Positions 1 to 11,190 of a DNA stretch of 64,000 bases are shown one piece after another. The stretch is taken from NCBI RefSeq assembly GCF_022605725.1, contig NC_065549.1:33433690-33497689 (forward strand). The letters are read 5' to 3'. The translations under genes were made by a program, and so were the position numbers. Positions within the stretch are counted from its first letter, which is position 1. Each line of letters begins with the position of its first letter. This DNA comes from Anthonomus grandis grandis (lineage: Eukaryota > Arthropoda > Insecta > Coleoptera > Curculionidae). The notes below the pieces were generated by a model. That model searched no databases and was not told the DNA's origin. It worked only from the letters and a program-made list of their open reading frames with translations.

Positions 1-323
1 TCCTCAAAACAGCCAATAATATTGCCGACACTTCACCATCGTTTGAAAATCTTCGATAACTTAGCTATTTTCTTAAGTTTGGAAACTAAAAATAGTCCAA
101 AAGAGCTAAATCTGGCGAATAGAGTGTAGCAATAGGCACAAGGTAGCAATTTAAGCTTAAATTCGTAAATTCTGATCATTGCAGTAACAGATCTGTAAGC
201 TGGTGGTGCATTGTCTTGATGAAACAACAACATTCTTCTTAGCCAAAAGCGGTCGTTTTTGGTTTGATTTTTTTGCTCAGATGTTGCAACAAGATAGCAC
301 AATACTCTCCGTACATAATACAC
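1..323 (-). pseudogene. mariner (MLE, DD34D) transposase C-terminal fragment
   Basis: Reading on the minus strand, an FHQDNAP motif carries the second catalytic Asp of mariner transposases. It is followed, after one frameshift near position 140-150, by YSPDLA..DY and FPNLRK, the canonical region of the third catalytic Asp. The sequence then runs toward FSNDGEV and off the left window edge. The spacing between the second and third Asp is about 34 residues, so it fits the classic mariner DD34D group rather than the DD41D group seen elsewhere in this window. At least two in-frame stops lie in the last third. No start, helix-turn-helix or TIR is visible, so this is a dead 3' fragment. Confidence 0.85.
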
Positions 324-1974
324 ACCACAATACTTATCTGAAGCCTAGGGGTATAGGTGAGACGGGAGGTAAATATGGCAGCTTCATTGTCTTACTATTT
401 TCTATTTTTTAGAAAATTTAAATAACTTATTAATGTATTAAATTAAGTAAAGTCTTATAAACACGTGGAGCACCAAACAAATACTAAATATGGCTATGCC
501 TCTGTCGTAGAGGACCGCCTCCTAAAAAACCTGACAATGCCGTAAAACACTTGCGCCTCGAACACATTTGGGTTGGGGCCAATCAGTTTGAAAATTGGCT
601 CGGCGCGAAACAGGCATGATTTTGCTGTTGTAACCGAGCCAATCAGATAACTTGTCTATCGCGTTCCGCACTTCTACTGTGCTGTGTTGTCATATTGATT
701 TTATTTTAATAGATATGCGGATAAATATGCGTCGTATGCAGCATTGGTTTAATCCAAATCATTACAAATCCGATATTTTGTTTTTTTATTCAAATTGAAT
801 AAGAACCTACAAAAAGGTAAATTGTTTCTTAGTTTTTAGAAAATTAATTAGCATATACAATAATAGATATATTAAAATTTAAAAAACATTGAATTCTTAG
901 GGTTCCATACGACAAATTTGCTTTAAAACTTTTAATAGATAAGTCACGCTATATAAATTGCTTTTCCAGACACAGATAAAGTTGTCTAAGAATACAGCTT
1001 TCATATGTCCAAATATTCAGATAATATGCGATGTATCGCTTTTTGTCTGCCTACTTCGTCTACTTTTTAAGATGCCTACTATATCTGCTAACTTGCGCAG
1101 TTTCAGTCAACGATTATCCAGTACCGCTATGTGGGTTTCTTCACTGTTTGCGATGCTCGTCATTTAAACTCACCCAGAATAGAATTCATATCTTACTGAA
1201 AGTAGTCCTGGCATTTTAATTTCTAACCAAATAAGACCGTTGTAAGATTATTTAAAAAAGAGTTCTTTTAAAATAAATATAAATAATTTATTCTCATAAA
1301 TTTAAATTTTTGAAGAACAAATACATGTATTTCTAGAGTTTACGTCTGTCTAAACAAGTTAACAGCAGCAATTTTCTACAAATTTTCTAAAGCTTTCGAG
1401 TGGGTAAGGCATAATATCTTAAGTAATAAAATACAACACTATGGGTTCGATAAGTTGAAAGATTGTGTGGCACCTCAAAATTCAGTTCTAGAGCCTATTT
1501 TACTTGGAGCAATCGTAGTACCATATCACATGAGCATATTATCTACATATCAATGTATAACTCCATTCTTTCTCAATAAATGTATTGGATATTGATGGTC
1601 TAGACATATCTTGTCATAAAACTAAAGGGTTGAAAATAAATATCAGTAGCACCTGCTTCATACTTTTCTGGTGTGATAACTTACGAAAAAAAAAATAGAA
1701 TTCACACCTCTGTAAAAGGCTAAAAATATGTGTCTCGTATGAATTATTACCTACTAGTTATAAATTAGTACCTTTCGCCACTTGGTATAAAAATAATTAT
1801 CTTTGTTATACATAAAATAAATAAATAATGATCTTAGCGTATTAAATTATTCTAAGCAACCATAAAAACATAAATAAAGGCCCTCATCCTGTTTCATTCT
1901 TTTACCTATCATATGAGCTACTCACCATTAAATGTTGGTGCAATTTAAATCTTCTGCGCCTTAAGCTTTCTAAA
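324..1974. other. AT-rich stretch without a recognisable gene
   Basis: I see no conserved coding pattern here on either strand. The only distinctive parts are a locally GC-richer patch at about 490-700 with an inverted repeat (listed separately) and simple A/T-rich sequence. Confidence 0.5.
594..643. repeat. 10-bp inverted repeat with CCAAT cores
   Basis: ATTGGCTCGG at 594-603 is the exact reverse complement of CCGAGCCAAT at 634-643, with a 30-bp loop. A third CCAATCAG lies at about 579-586. The arms contain CCAAT boxes, so this could be a promoter-type element, or a remnant of a mobile element. No gene is visible next to it. Confidence 0.6.
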
Positions 1975-3430
1975 ACTAAAATAATCATCCTGTTTTTGTC
2001 TAACTTTTTCCACTCCCTCCTTTTTCCTCATGACCATTTAATATCCGGTATCCTATCGCATCGCTCCTGGATCTCATACATTTGCTCATAGAGCTCTCAT
2101 TTCGGTCATTCGTAGTACTCTTTTTGCTTTCGTTTCCGCTGCATAGGTGAGGATGGGCCTCACTGCTGTTCTGTAAATCGTGGTCTTGCGAAACCAGATT
2201 GACCAGTATTTGTTATGTCTTTGCGGCCTGGTTTAGCTTAAATAGCATTCACTGCATGTTGTTCTCATTTTCTGTTATGTGGACCGCATTGTCTGCAGAG
2301 CACAATATTTTGAATTCGGTTTGTTTGATTCCGTAACATTTTTCTACATTTTTAAACCGGTTTATGATGATTCAACTCAGGCTCCCCTTGTCTGATACCT
2401 ATCGATATCTGCACTTCCTCTGTGGTTAAGGTGCCTGACTGTACTATTATTGTTGGTATTCAGTTATTTTATTATATGGATTATATTGTTGTCGGCTCCT
2501 TATTCTTCTTTTTCTTTCAGAATTTTTGGCACATCCTTTAGTCTATCAAATGCCTGAGTTAGGTAAACAGAGCAGAGGAACGCAGTTCAGGTAAATTTTA
2601 TGGAGTTTTCGATGATTTGTGGCAGTATGAATAAGGCATCGATTTTTAATCTATTTTGCCCAAAAGCCATATTATCCTTGGTTAATACTGACTATACAAC
2701 ACTATACTGTGTTGAACAGGCTTATGCTCCAATAGTTCTTTGGGTCTTTTTTTCTTGTAAATAGTAATTTTAATGCGAGATTTTAATTCCTATGGTACTT
2801 CTGTGAACATGATCATATTGTAAGATGTAAAAATTCTATCATTAGCTTAACGCATATTTGAGCATTTGAGCATTTCATTATTTTATCTGGGTCTGCAGAT
2901 TTTTTAAAAATTTGTTTCAGTTGTTGATTTGATCTACGTTTTATCTATAATGTAGTTGTCGATGTTGTTAGGTATGGTTCATAAATCCTCTTCTTCTTTT
3001 ATATTGTATAGATTCTTGTTATCATAGACTCTGGGGGTTTTTCCATTTATCAGCGGTAATATTGATAGCGATTTATTGGTTAAATGGTTTCTTCTGCATT
3101 CTTATGAGATTCCATATTCTTAGTTATCCTCCATGCATATCATGTTGCCTGTTGGTAAATAATTTTACAATAGTTTTTTTTGATTTGTGCCATTTTAGCA
3201 TTGGCTCTATTTCTTACAATGTGCTTCTGTTTTGTTGCTGAGGTACACGCTGCTTTTTTCTCTGCAGCGAGTTTTTATTTTTGGAGTAAGCCATGATTTG
3301 TTAGCTTTTACGTTAACGTTTACCTATCTTTTGCCAATCGCTTCTAATGTAAATTTTGAACCAAGCCGTATCGATTTTATCCCCAGCTGTTATTGAACTT
3401 GCTGTAGTTCTTTCATTTAACCATGATTTA
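1975..3430 (-). pseudogene. non-LTR retrotransposon reverse transcriptase fragment
   Basis: On the minus strand, read in several frames from about 3430 down to 1975, the pieces follow the order of a LINE ORF2. First comes the basic linker before the RT (about 3400-3180), then an NYR-type block read as NYWSISLFN (about 2720), then the region of the first RT Asp (about 2570-2500). A TEEVQI..GIRQGE block follows (about 2430-2380), and last a C-terminal IYRTAVRPILTYAAET segment with RVLRMTEMRAL (about 2190-2090). Many frameshifts and stops are present and the endonuclease is not visible. The C-terminal wording resembles the LINE group whose products are often named craniofacial development protein 2-like. 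The exact clade is not assigned. Confidence 0.8.
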
Positions 3431-3829
3431 TATGATTTGTAGGTTCATGGTGCTGTGATTTTTTTATACAAAAATACGTTGAAGAGTTTTAACATAATGT
3501 TGTATATTATACTTCATAAAACCAGGTAAATCCAGATAATCTATTAAATTTTTGGGTCTTATTATAGGCAAGTTCTTAAAATGGGACTTGTACGATCAAT
3601 GCCTTATCCAAAATATTAAGTACATATGTAAACATAAGCTTCGTGAGTGAACTGCTGAGTTTTTAATTGCCACAGTCATTGCTTTATATTTCAAAATGTA
3701 AATTATTATATTCAAAATTTCGGACCCAAGAATAAACAATGGAAAATAGGTTCGCAGGTAAACTTCTTGCAAGAGTTGCGACTAGAGCCGCATAATTTGA
3801 TCAATTATCTGAAAGTCAATGCTACCTTA

Positions 3830-3892
3830 AGGCCCCCCAGACGCTCAATTTTATTGCACAATATTATATTGAGCAATATTGTATTGATCAAT
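3830..3892 (+). repeat. left TIR and subterminal region of the Harbinger element
   Basis: It matches the reverse complement of the right end over AGACGCTCAAT and TATTGCACAATATTA with a few substitutions. Further CAATATT boxes continue inward. Confidence 0.88.
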
Positions 3893-3979
3893 ATTTTTTA
3901 ACCTAGACTATGCAATATTTGTGTGCAATGTCCACATCTAGTTAGTATACAATCAGAAAGCACGAAGAGCAATTGAATT

Positions 3980-5805
3980 ATGTCTAAAAAACGGAAATCC
4001 TGTTTGGCAATACTTTTATATTGTTCTTCTATAAAAGAACTAAAACGGCGGAGTTGGTCTAAACGAAGTGAATTTACAAGCGAGAATTTACTGTGCGATT
4101 TAAAGTTGAGTGAACCGAATGATTGAAATGAAGATGAAAATTATTTACGTATGAATAACGACTCATTCAATGAGTTGTTGGAGATTACATCACCACTAAT
4201 TTTAAAACAAAATTCGGTGATGAGGAGAGCTATCTCACCTACAGAATGGTTAACAACAACACTGCGAATTTTAGCAACATGATGAAGTTTTGAAGACTTA
4301 AAATTTAGCTCTGCGATAGCACCACAAACTATCAATGGAATTATTTTGCAAACATGTGAAGCTATAATAACAAAATTGCAAAAATACATTCAGGTAAGGA
4401 AATATGTTTTATGTTATCAGAAAAATGTAAACAAAGGTATTCTAAATAATTAATGGTAATACATTTTTATTTGGCCGAGTAATTTGAAAAATATGTAGCA
4501 ACACTGTCAGTTGAACTTGAAAACTGCTCGGTTTGCCCTTGTGGAAATGTCGGTAGTAGTTACAAATGACCAATTGGACCTTTCTAGCTGCTGAGGTTGG
4601 TGTTGAAAAGCTGCTGATGTATTTAAAGGTTGATTGATTTTTACGGAGTTTTTATGTAAGTACCTAACTGTCCTTCAAACAAAATATCGTTGATCGCTTT
4701 TTTTGCATAAATTTCTTGCTCCGAATTCATCTTTTTTAATTCATTCCTCCATATTATTCCGATGTTTTCATATTCATCTGAGCGTTGTAAATACTCACTT
4801 GCCAAATTTAGTTAATGTTTTTGAGAGGCCATCGATTGTCTTTTTGCTGGCAGTCGCTTTATAGCTGGTTTTGTCCTCTGGTTAATATTTACATCTTCCT
4901 CCTAAAACAAAATTACAACATTTTTATAAAACTTAAATAATTGAAAGTAAAGGGCGAAAAAACAGTCTGCTATTTTCACAGATAATATTTAAATACTTTT
5001 GTTGCTTTATGCTACAGCTACAGCTCCTTCAAATTAAATGCAATTTTACTAATATGATTATCTTTATAATTTTAGATTTCAAAAAATTCTGAAGAATGGT
5101 TTACCGTTGCCAAAGGATTTGAAAACAGATGGAATTTTCCATATTGCGTTGGCGCCATAGACGGCAAGCATATTGCCATACAAAAGCCAAATGGATCTGG
5201 GTCTGAATAATACAACTATAAACAATTTTTTAGTATTGTATTAATGAGCATCGTAGATTTAAATTATGAATTTATTATAGTCGATATTGGAGCTAATGGA
5301 CGCATGTCAGATGGAGCCGTGCTTGCAAATACTAAATTTGGACAGTTGCTGGAAAATGAAGAAATAAATCTCCCTCCTCCAAGAATATTTATTACCCAAC
5401 AGTAATTGTCAATTGTCATTTGTTTTTGTGGGGGATGAGGCATTTGCACTAAAAGATAATTTTATGAAACCTTTTCTACAAAGAAATTTTACACGAGAAG
5501 AAAGAGTATTTAATTATAGGTTATCTCATGCCCGATGAATTATGGAAAACACGTTTGGTATATTCGTGGCGCGTTTTGGATTACTTTTAACGACAATTAA
5601 TTTATCCCCTGAAAAAGTACAAAGAATAGTTTTAGCTTGCTGCTATCTTCACATCTTTCTGAGTCGCAAAATGAAATTCCAGTATACAGATATATCAGAA
5701 AGCAAAAATTCCGACAACAGTACAAATATTAATATGAATAAACCCAGTTACATTCCCTACAGCCCTTACGAGGACGAAACGCATCAATTTCTGCAAAAAA
5801 TGTGA
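3980..5805 (+). pseudogene. PIF/Harbinger (HARBI1-like) DDE transposase
   Basis: Exon 1 (3980-4393) starts at ATG and holds the N-terminal helical region with NYLRM, FNELLE, ISP.EWL and LRILAT-like blocks. It ends in a consensus donor, CAG|gtaagg. Exon 2 (5076-5805) follows a pyrimidine-rich acceptor and carries the catalytic triad: Asp in GAIDGKH, Asp in GRMSDGAV and Glu in GDEAF. Frame 1 is broken by TGA at 4124 and tandem TGA TGA at 4280-4285. Exon 2 has TAA at 5208, TAA at about 5403, a frameshift caused by a 7-bp tandem duplication near 5403-5418, and TGA at about 5537. The triad is intact despite the breaks. The role in the parent family is cut-and-paste transposition with TWA target preference, acting with the MADF partner encoded opposite. 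Confidence 0.92.
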
Positions 5806-6345
5806 GACAAAAGTTGTGAATACTTCAATGACGAAAGGAATGTCTCTTGGCAGGACATTGTTGTTTAAAATTGATATGTAATATGTAATAAATAAATAAA
5901 TAAATAGGACTTTGTCTTTCACTTACCTCTGCCTCTGATGTATTTTGCTCATCCATGTCCAAATTTCCTTCCGTCTTATTTTGCGATGTTATTGTAGAAC
6001 ATACCTCCACAGGGATTTCTTGGTCTTGCAAAAAATTTTATTTCTTGAAATACTATAAAGAAGGTACATAAATATCATCAGTGCTAGTTCCAGATCTGTA
6101 GGATGCTTTTATCTTTTTAAGCTCTTTTCTGTAATTAGTTCTTAAAATATATATCACTTTTTTACAATTTCTTTGTCCGCTTCTGGGTCAACTTCTTTAT
6201 ATTTTTCAACTAATACTTTATATGCATTATTTTTTAGGTTTCTGTCACTGTATTCTGTACTTTTAATTTTCCATATAGCTGGATATTCACGATATAGTTT
6301 CAAAAACTCAATGATAAATTCACGGTCTTTATTACGCTTCGCCAT
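4641..6345 (-). pseudogene. MADF/BESS-type DNA-binding partner of the Harbinger transposase
   Basis: Exon 1 (6345 down to 5927) begins MAKRNKDREFIIEFLKLY and shows a full MADF (Adf-1-like Myb/SANT) domain: YPAIW, an AYKVLVEKY block, then after a frameshift near 6150 NYRKELKKIK, SGTSTDDIYVPSL and a stop in place of the expected Trp before YF. It ends in a consensus donor (gtaagt). Exon 2 (4901 down to 4641) follows a TTTTAG acceptor in phase 0 and has LASEYLQRS and AKKAINDILFEGQLG, resembling the C-terminal BESS-like region of such proteins, with one internal stop. In PIF/Harbinger elements the second protein helps bring the transposase to the nucleus and the TIRs. Its second exon lies inside the transposase intron, and its intron contains transposase exon 2. 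Confidence 0.85.
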
Positions 6346-6489
6346 GGTGCCGTTAACTCAAATGAACTGACCAAAATAAATAATTGTACAATCTTCTCCC
6401 TACACGCACAAATGATGCAATATTGCGCAATTAATTTCAAACACGTTCAATCTTTTTTCAATACTTGCGCGGTTAAGACAATATTATCT

Positions 6490-6555
6490 TCAGACGCACA
6501 ATAATATTGGGCAAACCTAATATTGTGCAATATAATTGAGCGTCTAGGGAGGCCT
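6490..6555 (-). repeat. right TIR and subterminal region of the Harbinger element
   Basis: It contains the inverted copy of the left end, ending GGCCT immediately before the TTA duplication. Additional CAATATTG-like boxes occur just inside, at 6417-6535. Confidence 0.88.
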
Positions 6556-8452
6556 TTAGACAAAGAATTACTTGTTCTCAATGGTTTATTAATTAAAAAA
6601 CAAGGCACAAAAATGACAATGGTGATATCCCGGCATGAGAGAATAACGGTTACCTTTTTATTTTTAACAACAGGTTGATCTTTAGATTGTATCATATAGA
6701 TAGCTTATGCTTCTTTAGTGTGGATGATTTATTTTTCCGTCAAGAATAGACTTATTAAAGCGGATTATTCAAATTAGTTTTTAGCTCCTTTTCGTGACCT
6801 TTAGTTTTCTGGTTGCCCTGCCCAGACGAAATCAAAAAGTAGAAACAGGTATCAGCAGGTACCATCTTTACTTCTTCTGCTTTCCGTCGTACGGAATATC
6901 TCGATAAACTTATCCTTTTGCGGTTAAACTATTCGTGCTAGCTGCATTTCTTTAAAACGTAAGTAATATTAAAAGTAGATTTATCTATAAACTTCCATTT
7001 TGAGAAAAAGCTTTTTAAAACTTTCCAGACTAAAAATATATCACAAGTGTCGGATACATCTTTGTCGTGGTGACTCTATATTTAAGATTAATGTTGGCTA
7101 ATAAAAATTTAAGATTTGGTTTCTATACCTTTATTAAATTTAACAGTTTTTTGCAGAAATCAAAAAGGTAAGAACATAGTGAGTTGTAGTTTTATTAATT
7201 AAATTGTTGTAATTTCCGATTATAAAACCTCTTGATCTACGTTATTTCTTGTTGGCAACTTTTATACGAGGCAAATTGAATTTTGAGTATTTCCTAAAAA
7301 CTACTAAGGAATTTAATTCGAATTTCTGATTAGCTACAGCTTAGTCGTTCCGGAAATAAAAATGGATTTTCCAAACTTTTGATCGGACTGGAGATTCGGA
7401 AGTAGCACATCGAAGAGTTTTTAAGACTTTTAAATGGGATATTACTTCGGATAAGAATTGATAAAAGTAAAAAAAGTAGCTATAACATTTATATTATGGT
7501 TTTAAATAATAAATCGGTATATATATAAGATAAAAGGAATACCCCGGCCAAGGATAAAAGGAATACTCTATAAGTTTTTTGGTTTTTAAAACAAAGTTTA
7601 GTTTGTAAGAACTCTAAAATAAGTTTTTGACATACCTATTCAGTTTTGTCTGTTTTGGTAAAAATGGAATTGCAATAATTTTTTAATTTTAAATGGGATA
7701 CCTAGTAAACATGTTAACATATTTTGATAAAAACGGAGATACTTTTACTTTTTAACATTTTGGTTTAACCTTAGGATCCGCCAAAAATAAACTTAAAAAA
7801 AAAGCAATTAATTAAATCACATAAAAGCACTTAATAACATAAATTTTAAACTAAATAGTAGTTGTTTCTATTACTATCTTATTTAAAAATAAAATAATAA
7901 GGCACTCAATATTCCCTTAAATATATTCGCACAAGATATAATACTCATCGTCCTAGGAAATTAACCGAAAAAAAAGCCTAATATTTTGTCAGCCAGTTAT
8001 TTTTTTTGCATAAAAAACGGCGCCACATACGAAACAAAAGGTGAGAGAGGTTTTTTGCCACAAATTGAACAAGAAAATTAAAAATTATTTTTATATAAAA
8101 TACCCGTATGGAGATGATATATAATGGAGAACATAAAATTCTTAATTGCAAGTCAAAAAATTCGCGACAAACTACCTCTTAAGAGGGTTTTAAAAATAGA
8201 TAGAGATTTTTCATGTAGAATCACGCCCTGAAGTTTGTCGCACTTATTTTTTAACTCTCTGTTTATTTTTTTACATTAATTATTTAGGTTAACCGCATTT
8301 ATGACATTAGATACTATAAAATGTCCTTGCACCAGATGAATTAATTTGAAATTAAATATATACACTTACTTAAATGCAAGATAATTAATGATTTTTATTG
8401 ATAAAATAGCCACATATCCAGAGCCAGAATTCTACAATTATTGATTGTAATT
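6556..8452. other. AT-rich stretch without a recognisable gene
   Basis: No protein family could be recognised. The only structure is a short foldback at 8164-8241, listed separately, and a direct repeat of AAAAGGAATAC near 7535-7570. Confidence 0.5.
8164..8241. repeat. short foldback, possible mini-MITE
   Basis: GCGACAAACT (8164-8173) and AGTTTGTCGC (8232-8241) are perfect inverted copies. Looser symmetry of AAAAAAT runs continues outside them, and a CCTCTTAAGAGG palindrome lies just inside the left arm. No convincing target duplication is seen. Confidence 0.55.
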
Positions 8453-8687
8453 AAGAGTCGGCTTGAACAACGTTGTAACTCGCAAATTTTATAAAATCGA
8501 CTTAATCATGGAATAACGTTGTATGGCACCTAAAGCAACTGTATGATAGAAGAATATCCCTCTCTTTTTAAATATCCCCCCTTAAATCAAATATTTTGGT
8601 TTGCCATTTTGCCGATTTCCGCGGAACAAAGTTGTAAGTAGCAGCGCACGAGATTGTTTGGGCGAATATTGTTACATTTTTGACGTC

Positions 8688-10680
8688 ATGTCTGTAGTAA
8701 ATTTATCGGATTCATTGCAGAATACATTAAATCGTGGTAAAAAACGCAAATCTAACATTACTCAGTGGCAAAACAATTAGTCAAAGTTAGCTAGAGACAA
8801 AGGAGAAGAATATCTAAGTAAAAGAAAGAAGATGATGCCGGCAATGGTCCCGCCAGAAGAGGTAAGTCGAAAACGTTGTAGCTGTTCTATTTTGGCGCGG
8901 AAATTTAACTGCCATGCGTTCGCAAGGTTTCTATAGTTTGCTTGATGAAAAAATGTAACTGTATTGTTTTTACTGTGCAGACTATGTACTTAAGAGTTCA
9001 TCATTTTGTTGAAAAAGTTAGTACCTACATATTTAGCATTATAATTTTTTTAATGTCCTTATGTCATTCATAATATTACTAGTAACATATCAATTTTCAT
9101 CATCATTTTATTAGTGCCTTTATATAGACATATTCTCTTGCTTTTCAGAATGTGGTGTGTCGCTGTAAAAGGGGATGTTTTGCTGCAAAGCTAGAAGGCA
9201 ATAAACGTACGATTTTTTCAAAATTCAGAAGTCTTACTTATAATGAACAATCCCAATTTCTCGCATACCAATGTATTAAGATACGTGAACCGATAAGGCC
9301 AAAAGTTATAAAATCAACCAAATCCACGCCGGAAGTGTACAGTTTTTTATACTTTTTTTAAGATACGATTTTGCCAAAAAACTGTCACAGATACCCTTAG
9401 AGTAACACCCCGAAGAATACAAATGTTAGTAGAAAAATTGAAGAACAATATTGACATTAAAGATTTCCGAGGACGTCATACCAATCGGCCACATGCTATT
9501 CCAGGAAATGTCAAAAAGTTGATCAGGGAACATATTTTGTCTTTTCCTAAACAGGAAAGCCACTACTCACGATCAAAAACTCATACAGAGTTCCTGTCCG
9601 AAGATCTCAACTTAAAAATAATATATAAGCTCTTTTGTGAAAAATATCCAGAGCATAAGAATATATCAATCAGGACATACAATGATACATTTTCGAAACT
9701 GAATCTAAAATTTTGATTACCTCGTTCTGATACATGCACATTTTGCGACAGGCATTATATTAATGAGTTACTTATTATATTGGGTATTACGTCACTTATA
9801 GCAAAAATCAATTTAGAAATTTTTATCTCACACGCTCAACAATTGAAAAGAAGAAGAAAATAGACTTATTCACGTATTTAAAAGAAATATGAACTTAAAT
9901 CTGTAACGATACCGTTCGATATACTTAATTTAATTTAAGTTCAATAAGTTTTAAATACAATAATTTACTTGAGGTATAATAGATTTTTTATATACCTAGG
10001 AGCTGAGGTTCAATCTATTAATCTCTGAGCTCGTTTCTTCTTTTCAATATCCTACCTAACTTTGTTATGAATATTACAATAACACGGACAGATGTCTGGG
10101 GCAGAACAATAACTGGCGAATCATTACAACTTTAAAACTTTTGGTGGATCAAAAATATTCCACAGAAGTGCATCAAAAATTTTTGTCAACTAGACACAGC
10201 TTCCTGCCCTGCGATAGGGACTTTTCTTTAATAGAAAAAAAGAAAAAAACTGCGAAGGTTTTCGTGCCATTTGAGTGGGGACCAGGCATTGCCAACGCAC
10301 GGGAAAGCAAGCCTTTGTATGTCTTGTGCATGCAAAGGAAAGATTTCAAAGATTTGAGAGATTTGGAAAAAGCTCTTTACAAAAATGCCAAATTTAAACT
10401 TACGGAATCACTATGGAATAAAATTACTTCTGAAGACCCAAATACATTGTTTACAAGAGAGACTCATAACGTTCTTTGACCCTGGAAATATATTACCATC
10501 GTGAAAAATATTGCAAAATATAAGGCTACTAATTTACCTTTTTCCAGCATGGCAAATTTGCCGTTGGCATATGATAGACCAATACCTATTTCGGCTGCTA
10601 AAAAAGGTAATTTTATAGATATGTGTCAGTATATGAATCCAGTTTATCATCCTTTTTACGAAAATTTGTTAACAGAATGA
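8688..10680 (+). pseudogene. transposase-like protein of a widespread insect family
   Basis: Exon 1 (8688-8861) starts at ATG, has GKKRKSN..QW and KGEEYLSKRKK, and ends GAG|gtaagt. Exon 2 begins after cttttcag at 9149 with a Cys cluster, CRCKRGC, then a helical domain up to 9358. After a frameshift in a T run near 9350-9360 it continues through TLRVTPRRIQ, a SHYSR block, EFLSEDLNLK, and a DTCTFCD Cys motif after a stop at 9715-9717. The core after DTCTFCD is missing or scrambled (9760-10085). A GQNNN remnant near 10100 and a conserved tail ending YHPFYENLLTE (stop at 10678) close the gene. From memory, this layout matches the large insect family with the N-terminal Cys cluster and the DNCxGQN motif. 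I do not assign a superfamily name. It is clearly non-functional. Confidence 0.72.
9842..10048. repeat. 14-bp inverted repeat around a 180-bp AT-rich segment
   Basis: ATTGAAAAGAAGAA (9842-9855) is exactly inverted at 10035-10048. The segment between interrupts the coding pattern of the transposase-like gene, so it may be a small insertion, or a deletion scar where the catalytic core was lost. Confidence 0.55.
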
Positions 10681-11190
10681 GTATTATTTTCCCTTACATG
10701 TTTATATTTACAACATAATATACTATCAGCCTACTTTTAGTATTAAGATTATTAATGTATTTTTTGTTCTACTGTCATTTTTTCTATATTATAGATATTG
10801 AAGTAGAATACAGTATAGATTTAGTTATTAGTCTTACAGTTAGTTTTGTTGGTTTTTACGTAAGGCAGACTGAAAAATAAAAATATATTAGTTCACCCTG
10901 TTTTTTATTTTTTATCCCAGACTTTATAGTGTATTGAAAAATGCGCAAGTTATAGAGAAACGTTGTAAGTTACAAAGCAGTTATAACGTTATTCCAAATT
11001 TTTCTTGTAGAAAAGACTAAACTATGGATAAATCGTGTAAATTTAAGCCTAACAGCATGAAACAACGTTGTTACTGTCATGATCATGCAACGTTTTTCCA
11101 TTTTAAATTTCAAAAAAAAGGTATATAGATTTTTGCTCCTCCTGAAAAGTTGAAACAATGTAAGTTACAACGTTGTTCGAGCCGACTCTT

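Larger units (their letters stand above)
3830..6555. mobile_element. PIF/Harbinger transposon, degraded but structurally complete
   Basis: The ends are inverted repeats starting AGGCC and sharing AGACGCTCAAT, then TATTGCACAATATTA, on both sides. The element is flanked by an identical TTA at 3827-3829 and 6556-6558, the 3-bp target duplication typical of PIF/Harbinger. Inside are a two-exon DDE transposase on the plus strand and a two-exon MADF/BESS protein on the minus strand, the two-gene set expected for this superfamily. CAATATTG-type boxes recur near both ends and are candidate binding sites for the MADF protein. Both genes carry stops or frameshifts, so this copy is not autonomous. Confidence 0.93.
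8453..11190. mobile_element. DNA transposon of unassigned superfamily with ACGTTGT subterminal repeats
   Basis: The termini are near-perfect inverted repeats, AAGAGTCGGC followed by GAACAACGTTGTAACT, at 8453-8480 and 11163-11190. Copies or variants of ACGTTGTA recur in both subterminal zones (about 8469, 8515, 8628, 8872, 10958, 10990, 11063, 11088, 11150-11176) in both orientations, as expected for transposase binding sites. Between them lies one decayed coding region of a widespread insect transposase-like family. Flanking sequences share AATTAA but no exact target duplication can be fixed. Confidence 0.82.

Noticed and set aside
4141..4389. Minus-strand open frame opposite Harbinger exon 1
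   Set aside because: It is antisense to clearly conserved transposase sequence and has no motif of its own.
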